From Dendrophyllia cribrosa (Eukaryota > Cnidaria > Anthozoa > Scleractinia > Dendrophylliidae): a stretch of 64,000 nucleotides of DNA. The position numbers were made by a program, and so were the translations under genes. This document shows, one piece after another, positions 56,828-64,000 of this stretch (its first letter is position 1; each line of letters starts with the position of its first letter). Location: contig JAJLRJ010000009.1 of assembly GCA_024195265.1 (NCBI GenBank), forward strand, positions 3,770,291 to 3,834,290. Direction: 5' to 3'. Below the pieces are notes generated by a model. It was not told where the DNA came from, did no database searches, and saw nothing but the letters and a program-made list of their open reading frames with translations.

Positions 56828-57242
56828 AGGGAACCTCCATTGTCAGAACAAATTGACGTTAAATTGTTGGAAATAAAGTCGAAATTGAAATTTTTAAAAG
56901 AACAGGTGTAAATATCATTTTAGTGTACAAATAAAATGGATCTAAATATCGCCTATTTTCGCTTTTAAATTTCCCGCGCGCCACCATTTTGAATTTTTAT
57001 GACGTGTTACGGTTGCCGCTATTGTTAAGAATCGAAGTTCTTTTGTATACAACAATTAGACACCCGTAACACTTCATAAATATTCAAAATGGCGGCGCGC
57101 GGGAAATTTAAAAGCGAAAATAGGCGTCATATCCATTTTTTGTACACCAAAATTATATTTGCACCTGTTTTTTTAAAAATTTCAATTTAGTCTTTATTTC
57201 CAACAATTTAACGGCAATTTGTTATAACAATGGAGGTTCCCT
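56828..57242. mobile_element. piggyBac-type foldback MITE, insertion absent in the other duplicate
   Basis: AGGGAACCTCCATTGT and its inverse bound 415 bp, flanked by TTAA at 56824-56827 and 57243-57246. Almost the whole element is palindromic (ATTTCCCGCGCGCC... arms). Copy 1 has a single CGCTTTAAGAAT at about 52293, the empty site. Confidence 0.92.
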
Positions 57243-58677
57243 TTAAGAATAAATGAAGTAAAAGATAATAACAACAATTTTTTAGAGGGTTAACACCAAG
57301 CTAACATTAAGTCAATTAAGATGGCCATCTATGAAGTAAATTTTTATATAAATGGTATTAATACTTATGTTATTGAAGACATAACGTTTTGTCAGTATTA
57401 CTGGAGGAATACATAATTTCCAGACATTAACTCTGTCTTAAATACAACGGAAATCAGTTTGCCGGGGTGGAGCTCGAGAACGTCAATCGTTTTGAGCCAA
57501 AAATATGACTTTAGAAACGTAGAAGTTACAGTACAGATTTCAACCAAGAGGTTGAAACCAGCATTAACAGCTGAGATAGAAGTACAAAAACCTTCCTCCT
57601 TTAAAATTATCTTATTGTTGCTTTCGGTGGAAGTAAAGGTACACTAACAGCGTTCTATTTAGCTTTCCAACTTATAAAATTGCTTATTTATAACAGACGT
57701 GTATTTTTATTTCTGTTTTGTAAAAGTGCAACATAACATAAATAATGGGAACAAAACTTTTGGTTCGCATATATTTATATCAACGTTTTTTCATAAGCAT
57801 TGTTGTGACGTCGCTTTGTAAAAAGCTGCTGAAAAAACCACAGCCACGCGACTGTTGCGCATCACTTCTTTAATGCGCACACGCATACTTAAATTTGCCT
57901 CTTCCACGCATCACGGGGGTGTTAAGCTGGAAATGTGGCCTATTCTATTTTAGGACAGATAAAGACGGAAATAAATTTGACCGTATCATTCCAAAAAAGT
58001 GCGTGTGTGCATGAAGGTAATAAAAGAGTTAAATCTATGAAATCAAGTGATGGCAGAAAATTGTTTAATATGTACCTACAGAACTTTACTTTTGCAGATA
58101 TTATCAGAGTATAGAGTTTAAAATTAATGATATTTTTTATTTTGATGGTAATAAACTCGCATATTTCATGATTGCAGCAAGCTAAAGATCATGGTTTTTT
58201 ATATTTCTGTTGCGAGTAACAGGGGAGTTTGAACTGAGAAGGGCGAGAAGGCGGAAGAAAACATTAAACTCTACTTTCACCAACATATCTACGCAATAGC
58301 TGATATGACGCAATAACTCTCAGCCTTCATGGTGGTCTATTTTGGTGTCCATCTATTAATTATTAACATTAAATTCTGATTTGAAAACTTCCTTGAATCG
58401 TGAACTACTCTTTTTGTTCTAACTTTATCAAAATTTTAATTGCTGGAAATTTTAACAAGATTTTTCCCAAAACTGTTCAAAATTAGCGCAGACTAGTAAT
58501 ATTTAACGAGAGAGTGCCCTTGAACTTGATGATTACACGTGTGATTGGTGTGTATTTCACTTAACCAATGTGCGGGTGGTGAACAAATCAAGTTAAAAAT
58601 AGGAGAGAACTACAGATTAAACTTCCGTTCATGTTCCAGTTTCCTTGTAGCATTACTGAATTAATTAGGAGAGAAAG

Positions 58678-58684
58678 TATAAAA
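58678..58684 (+). promoter_or_regulatory. TATA box of B5
   Basis: TATAAAA in the same context as for B4, followed by a leader and a donor AAAGGTAAGC near 58770. Confidence 0.7.
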
Positions 58685-58958
58685 ATCTGGTTCAAGGCGA
58701 CTGCAAGCTATGATGAGTTCAAGCCTGCAAGATAAACCTACTTGACTTGAATTTACTTGACTACAAAGGTAAGCATCATTACAGCAAAGTTGCCTAAGAA
58801 AAGATTTGCAATGCTAAGGATTTTGTAAAACAGTTACTGATAAAAAAACTATTGATTATATAACTATTGATTATTGATTGATCAAAATATTACAGGTCTT
58901 CAAACTCTCAGAGTACGTACAATCCTTCAGAAAAGTTAACTTCAAACAGAATTGCAAT

Positions 58959-59919
58959 ATGAATTTTTCAGTGAAAGTAAGTTTAAAATACTACAACAGA
59001 GTGATTTGAAAGTGTCTTATCGCTCGTATATATGATCAATAGTAATAGAAGAAGTCTTAAACCCTGGTAATTATTTTTGCCAATACTCTAAGCCAAAAAT
59101 CCTTCATTTTAATGTAATTTGCGTCTACCTTGCAATCCATTTGGTTTAGAAGCAGTCAGTTGGGTCAATTAGTCAAACTAGCCTGAACAGGTAGTTGGAA
59201 AATAGAACGGTTTTTAATAGTCGTCCTGCTAAAATATTGCCAACACTCCACCGGTTTCATATTAATAACCATTACAAATTTTCCAAGATTCCTTTGTCAT
59301 TTAATTCCCATGAGAGACTTGGTACAAAGAAAAAAAAAACGTACCAATTAATCTAGTACTATAGACGTCTGACAGAAAGCTTTAGTACCATAATTATTAG
59401 AATTTTTTGAATTAATAGTTGGTAGTAGAATCCCGGTCAGTATTCCTTATTTTGATTCAATTCCTTGGCTGTTTGTTTCAACAGATGGTTTTATCTCTAA
59501 TTGTCGTCTTGAGCTGCCTCAACCTGAGTTTTACCAAACCTCTTTCTCAAGAGGTGCCATCGTTTCGCAACCAGGCCTTCAATCAGCAATCACGTGACCA
59601 AGGGTCCCAACCAAAGGAGAGCATTAGCCAAGAGAGTCATGCCATAGGTGGTGCAGATGGGTTTTTTGACAGGCCAGTTGCACATAATCGCACTACCAGA
59701 GACGTTGATCAACCTTGCTTTTCACGAACCGTGAGAGTGTTCGATTGGTGTAGAAATGACTTCGTTAACCATGTACAGTGTTTAAGTAGACATGTTTCCT
59801 GCTATCAAGCGATTTCTAATCATCATTACCCCAAGTGTGAAACAGTGTACGGCTACCTGAAGGCCAAGTTCATCTCAAAATGTTCTAGCTTACCAATAGG
59901 CTGCCAATGTGCTGCCTGA
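58959..59919 (+). CDS. B5: secreted eight-cysteine furin-processed precursor, near-identical to B4
   Basis: Function not recognised. Coding exons are 58959-58976 (MNFSVK, GTAAGT donor) and 59485-59919 (after TTTCAACAG, phase 0), giving 150 residues. The layout is as in B4: signal peptide, pro-region, AHNRTTRD furin-type junction, and a 72-residue mature part with eight cysteines ending GCQCAA. By eye the coding exons differ from B4 by a single base, giving Tyr instead of Phe in the GYLKAK stretch between the fifth and sixth mature cysteines; the Tyr/Phe position aligns with Tyr in B1-B3. Promoter and intron are also near-identical, so the copy is recent or kept alike by gene conversion. The poly(A) signal is at 60109-60114. 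Confidence 0.9.
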
Positions 59920-60358
59920 ATCTATTTATTTCATTTAACATAGGAAATAACATAAATTTTTTGTCTAAAAACAAAATATTTTTATAAGTATACGATTAAC
60001 ATTTGTACTTGAAAAAAAAAAACCACAAGTTGTTTGAAATTTTTTTGAACTGTACAATTTGTAAACAGCTGGTCTGTTTTGATGATACATGTGAAAATAA
60101 CTAAAGAAAATAAACGTGTTACGATATGATAGAAGAGAGTGTGGATTGATTTTTACAGTCATACGAAAATAATTTACCTCATTTTCTTTCCTATCCTTTC
60201 TGTGCATAGAGAGAGAGAGACTGACTTACTTGTCATTAAAAAAGTTGTTAAGTGTCCAAAGTAATTTCGCTATTGCCTTGGTTTTGTATTGCTAAACTTC
60301 AAGCGATGTTACGCGAGGCAAATTTTTCTTGCGACTTGCAAAGCAACGCTGAAGAGAG

Positions 60359-60600
60359 GCATTGCGAAACAAGTTGCAGATTACATGTTACATGCGCGTA
60401 ACTCATATCGCAACACTGAAGAGAGCATTGCGAAACAAGTTACAGATTACATGTTACACGTGCGCAACTCATATCGCAACACTGAAGAAAACATTGCGAA
60501 ACGGGTTGCAGATTACACGTTACACGCGCGCAACTTATATCGCAACGTCGAAGAGAACATTGCAAAACAAGTTACAGAATGTTACACGCGCGAAACTTAT
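60359..60600. repeat. 66-bp minisatellite, about 3.6 units
   Basis: Same unit as at 55360-56150 but only three to four copies, with the last unit decayed. This is a copy-number difference between the two duplicates. Confidence 0.88.
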
Positions 60601-60826
60601 ATGGCGTGTTATTTACAAAATGACCGAACCAATCCGATCCAGTTCTTACAAACATGCAATGGCGTACTATTTACAAAATGACCGTACCAATCGGATCTAG
60701 TTGTGACAAATAATGGCGTACTATTTACAAAATGACCGATGGAACCAATCCGATCCAGTTCTGACAGATAATGGCGTGCTATTTACGAAATGATCGAGCC
60801 AATCCGATCCAGTTCTGACAAATGGT
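60600..60826. repeat. Four tandem units of 53-60 bp
   Basis: ATGGCGTRYTATTTACAAAAT followed by CCAATCCGATCCAGTTCT repeats four times after the minisatellite. It is not part of the duplicated block of B4. Confidence 0.85.
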
Positions 60827-61340
60827 AATCAGACTTAGTGACCGCCACTTTCTCAACCAATCACAAACAAAACCAAAACCAATTGTGAAATGCTTGCACG
60901 CCTAATATATTTGCTTGGAGCTTTGATTGGTTCGTTGGAGCGTCTGCCTCTATTTTGATTCATCAGAATAATTACTTTGGTTTTGGTTTTACGAAACGTA
61001 AGTGGAAACTGAAACTTTATTGCTGTCAAGCCTAAAAAGTATAACGTTAAGACTGTGCGAATAGCGTTCCGCCCAGATTCTAAAAATAGAATTGGCGCGC
61101 AGCATCATGGGATTGAAATGCGTACAAACATTCAAGAACTATGCAGGTAGCTACGAAAAAAGCAGGTGCTACGAAGCACTGTTCTGGGTAAAACTCGACA
61201 ATTATCCACAACATGTACAGGAATCGCGAAAACTGGTGTTTCCGAGGCAGCCATTTTGAAATATTTGTCCGCATTTCCATCCCACAGTGCAATGCTGCCA
61301 AATATGACGTCACCTGGGTGGAACGCTATTTATTACCATC
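60827..61340. other. Gene-free interval
   Basis: Nothing recognised apart from short repeats. Confidence 0.45.
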
Positions 61341-61342
61341 GA

Positions 61343-61417
<75 letters not shown>

Positions 61418-61419
61418 AA
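61341..61419. repeat. (GAAA)n microsatellite
   Basis: About 19 units with one shortened unit in the middle. Lysine-rich frames across it are artefacts. Confidence 0.92.
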
Positions 61420-61429
61420 CTCTGCTCTG

Positions 61430-61620
61430 CTCTGCTTATATCTCCAAAAGCAAAGTCGTGTGGGTGCATATAAACAATTTCCTGCCATCACTCGATTTAT
61501 CACATTTAACTTTTATTTCCTCCATGCACTTTTTTCGAAAGGGGTCAAATTTATTTCCGTCTTTATCCGTCCTAAAATAGAATATGCCACATTTCCAGCT
61601 AAACACCCCCATGATACGAA
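61430..61620 (-). repeat. Inverted fragment of the B4/B5 upstream region
   Basis: The reverse complement reads GACGGATAAAGACGGAAATAAA and AAATC-AGTGATGGCA as upstream of B4 (52.93-53.04 kb). It is truncated by the GAAA microsatellite. Confidence 0.6.
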
Positions 61621-61845
61621 AATACATACAGAGTATTTTTAAGCGTTTTTCAGATGACGTCATTACTTGTCAGGAATTCTGGGTTTCATTTTCCTTTTCT
61701 AAAACTTGTTAACAATTCATGAGTTTAAACAAAGAAAATCATGAACCCGGTGGTGGTTTGCAAAACCAATCTCAATTAGCATAAATTTTGACGATTTGAT
61801 TGCTTCGTTTTCTCTGTATTTAATTATCAGTTTGAGAAGTTTTAT

Positions 61846-61985
61846 CAAACACTCGAAAGAGCGTTTTATCAGGTATCCAAACACCTCGAAGCCGGTTGAA
61901 AAAAAAAACTCGGGCTTTCCAGTCAAAAAACAACTCGGGTTTTCCAATCACTTCTTGGTGTTTGGATATCCTGATGAAACACTCA
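61846..61985. repeat. Short inverted repeat (TATCCAAACACC)
   Basis: CAGGTATCCAAACACCTCGA is approximately inverted as TTGGTGTTTGGATATCCTG about 60 bases later. Confidence 0.6.
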
Positions 61986-62012
61986 TCTTTGTCGTGTTCA
62001 GTGATGTATTGT

Positions 62013-62273
62013 ACCAAGAGAGGATAAAGGGTAAGAGAGGCCATCACCCATACATGCCCTATTCCATAGGCAATCTGTCTCAAGTTATTTTTAGACCAGC
62101 ACCAAGGCTGTAGAGATCCTAAGGGTTTAGATAACAGCCAATCATATGGCGCGAATGTTTCCGCGTGGATAACCCACGCTTCTAAAAATAACCTGAGACA
62201 GATTACCTATGGAATAGGGCATGTATGGGTGATGGCCTCTCTTACCCTTTATCCTCTCTTGATTGTACTTGAA
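62013..62273. repeat. Foldback element with about 80-bp arms
   Basis: GAGAGGCCATCACCCATACA and its inverse, plus ATAGGCAATCTGTCTCA / TGAGACAGATTACCTAT, form two arms around a roughly 90-bp loop. Confidence 0.85.
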
Positions 62274-62969
62274 ACATTTCATGGAAGTTGGTGAAGCAAT
62301 CACTAATCACTTAGTACTTTTAGTTACGAGTTATAAAGCCAAAAGCGTCTTTCATTTGTGTTTGATAAACAAACTTACTTCTTACCTAAGTTTTGGTTTA
62401 TTATTCACATTTTAGAAATATATATGCCTGAGTTTTTGTTTAATTTGTTTGAAGATATTGCATAATCTGCATATCATGAACTGATGGGTAACAAACTCTA
62501 CGAAAAAAGGCTTAAATGGGCTTTGCAACCTATTTTTAGTATCACCTTGAAAAGCCAAACAGCATATTTGTTTCAATGAAAACCTACAAATAATGGTCCA
62601 GTGTTATTAACAAATACTCAGTGCCAGTGCACAGAAACAAGTATTCGTTATTAATTGCACAATTTTTTAAGTTCCTCCCAAGTGTCGTGGAAAAATCGCA
62701 GAAAAATGTATTATGATTTGTTCTTCCTTGAATAAATCACTTGTTATTTTCTTCTTGGTGTTCTAAGAACAATTTTATGTTTGAAAAAAGGTACCATGTC
62801 AACTATTTGGAGTATTTTAACCAAAACAGAGCAGAGTCTGCGTGACAATGCCCCTTTACATGATAACTGGCTTTTAATTTCCTCCTAGGGGAACTAATGT
62901 TCTCACTTTTCCCTAATGGCGGATTTCTGAACGTGATTTTTCATCCTTCGGGGAATTTTTGTTCCCGCT

Positions 62970-63770
62970 GTAAACTTTATTTCCGTCCTTATCCGTCCTA
63001 AAATAGAAAAGGCCACATCTCCAGCTAAACACCCCAGTGATGCGTGGAAGAGGCAAATTTAAGTGTGCGTACGTGTGCACATTAATTTAGTGATGTGCAA
63101 CAGTCGCGTGGCTGTGGTTTTCACCGCTCAGCGTTTTCACCCACAGCAGCTTTTAATTTTTTATAGTATCACAACCATGCTAATGAAAGAACGTCCTAAA
63201 ATAGAATAGGCCACATTTCCAGCTAAACACCCCCGTCATACGTGGAAGAGGCAACTTTAAGTGTACGTGTGCGCATTAATGTAGTGAAGTGCAACAGTCG
63301 CGTTGCTGTGGTTTTCACCGCTCAGTATTTGCCCCCACAGCAGCTTTTTATTGCATCACAGCCATGCTTATAAAAGAAAGTTGATATAAATATACTTACC
63401 AAAAGTTTTGTTTTGTATTATTTATTTTATATTGCACTTACATAAAACGGAAATAAAAGTACATGCCTATCCAAAAATGCAACTTTAGAAAATATTGTAG
63501 TAAAAAATAACATACTGCTCTTAGTAGTATCTTTACTTCCTTTGAAAAGGAAGGTTTTTTACTTCTTCCACAGCTGTTACCACTGGTTCAACTTAGCATT
63601 TTAAACCAAGACATTGAAAATTTTACGGAAGTACTACGTTTCTAAACTAAGACTCCAAAGCCATATTTTATTTATTTACCTTCTCCACCCAAACACAGAG
63701 TTAATATAATACATTCTCACAATATTGCAACATTACAGACAAAACGTTATGTCTTCAAAAAATAACTGTT
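62970..63770 (-). repeat. Inverted, partly doubled copy of the B4/B5 upstream region
   Basis: Stretches of the 52.4-52.96-kb region appear here in reverse: GACAAAACGTTATGTCTTC (63741), a GAAGGTTTTTTACTTCT block, and two copies of the CCTCTTCCACGCAT...CACAGCCACGCG block (62970-63130 and 63190-63320). No family B exon follows on the minus strand within the window. Confidence 0.65.
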
Positions 63771-64000
63771 AATAAATTTATCTAAGGGCGTTCACGCGAA
63801 TTGTATATGCGCATCCTTGCTGCGCGAGCGTGCTCGCAAGAGTAGAACTAAGTACATAAAGGGTTGGTAACCGTTGCGTTAACTTTGCTTAGATTTAACT
63901 GGCTTGGAGGGTCGGTGACTCCCATTTTTTATAGACGATTTTATTTTCCAGTTCTTGACAGGTTGTGGAAAATTGAACAAAAAACCAATGTAGGAAGTTA
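63771..64000. other. Right window edge, nothing recognised
   Basis: No gene or repeat identified. Confidence 0.4.

Larger units (their letters stand above)
56660..60600 (+). repeat. Tandem duplication, copy 2 (contains B5)
   Basis: Near-identical to 52143-56330 over the promoter, introns, coding exons and 3'UTR. Differences: an extra MITE (56828-57242), about 70 bp near 57400 that is missing from copy 1, and a short minisatellite. Confidence 0.85.

Noticed and set aside
57459..57647. 62-residue frame in copy 2 of the tandem duplication
   Set aside because: The matching frame in copy 1 (52448 onwards) lacks the start, and no splice or promoter signals support it.

Overview
This is eukaryotic DNA: AT-rich, intron-bearing, dense in short inverted-repeat transposons, LINE tails and microsatellites, with no bacterial operon structure. 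The repeat vocabulary (elements ending in GGGCCCGGTTGTTCGAAAG, hairpins ending in CAACCTCGTTCCCAGGGC, tracts of repeated TATGAAAGGGGTACC) and the protein types point to an anthozoan cnidarian, most likely a stony coral. The species cannot be named from the sequence alone.

The real gene content is a cluster of nine small two-coding-exon genes for secreted, cysteine-rich proteins, plus the 3' end of a tenth just outside the left edge. They fall into three related families. Family A has 6 cysteines: A1 at 5915-8451 (+), A2 at 35968-37636 (+), A3 at 48464-50327 (-), and the off-window copy whose 3'UTR opens the window. Family B has 8 or 9 cysteines: B1 at 26978-28185 (-), B2 at 41176-42502 (-), B3 at 45135-46099 (+), B4 at 53944-54902 (+) and B5 at 58959-59919 (+). 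Family C has one member at 22458-25600 (+).

All share one architecture. A tiny first coding exon of 3-7 codons (for example MNFSVK, MNFAAN, MRKVVQ) is followed by a phase-0 intron. A single second exon then holds the hydrophobic signal core, a 70-90 residue pro-region, a furin-type RxxR site (absent in A2), and a mature domain of about 67-72 residues ending in Cys-x-Cys. The cysteine spacing can be aligned across all three families, so they look like one superfamily of processed, probably cystine-knot-like, secreted ligands or effector peptides. The function is not recognised.

Layout. 1-5.8 kb: 3' flank of the off-window A gene, carrying a TTAA-flanked MITE and foldbacks. 5.8-8.7 kb: A1. 8.7-22.4 kb: gene-poor, made of two tandem copies of a roughly 5 kb segment (about 11.2-15.9 and 16.4-21.6 kb) riddled with insertions, and containing a GGGGTC/TTAGG hairpin and hammerhead-like motifs. 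22.4-28.4 kb: C and B1, converging. 28.4-35.9 kb: intergenic, with large diverged inverted repeats and promoter-like blocks. 35.9-38.1 kb: A2. 38.1-41.1 kb: repeats. 41.2-46.3 kb: B2 and B3, divergently transcribed. 47.4-48.1 kb: a 5'-truncated LINE with clear target-site duplications. 48.4-50.4 kb: A3. 52.1-60.6 kb: a recent tandem duplication carrying the near-identical B4 and B5, each followed by a 66-bp minisatellite. 60.6-64 kb: repeats, including inverted fragments of the B4/B5 upstream region.

The genes probably work in parallel as a locally duplicated arsenal rather than as a pathway: each encodes a self-contained secreted precursor with its own promoter.
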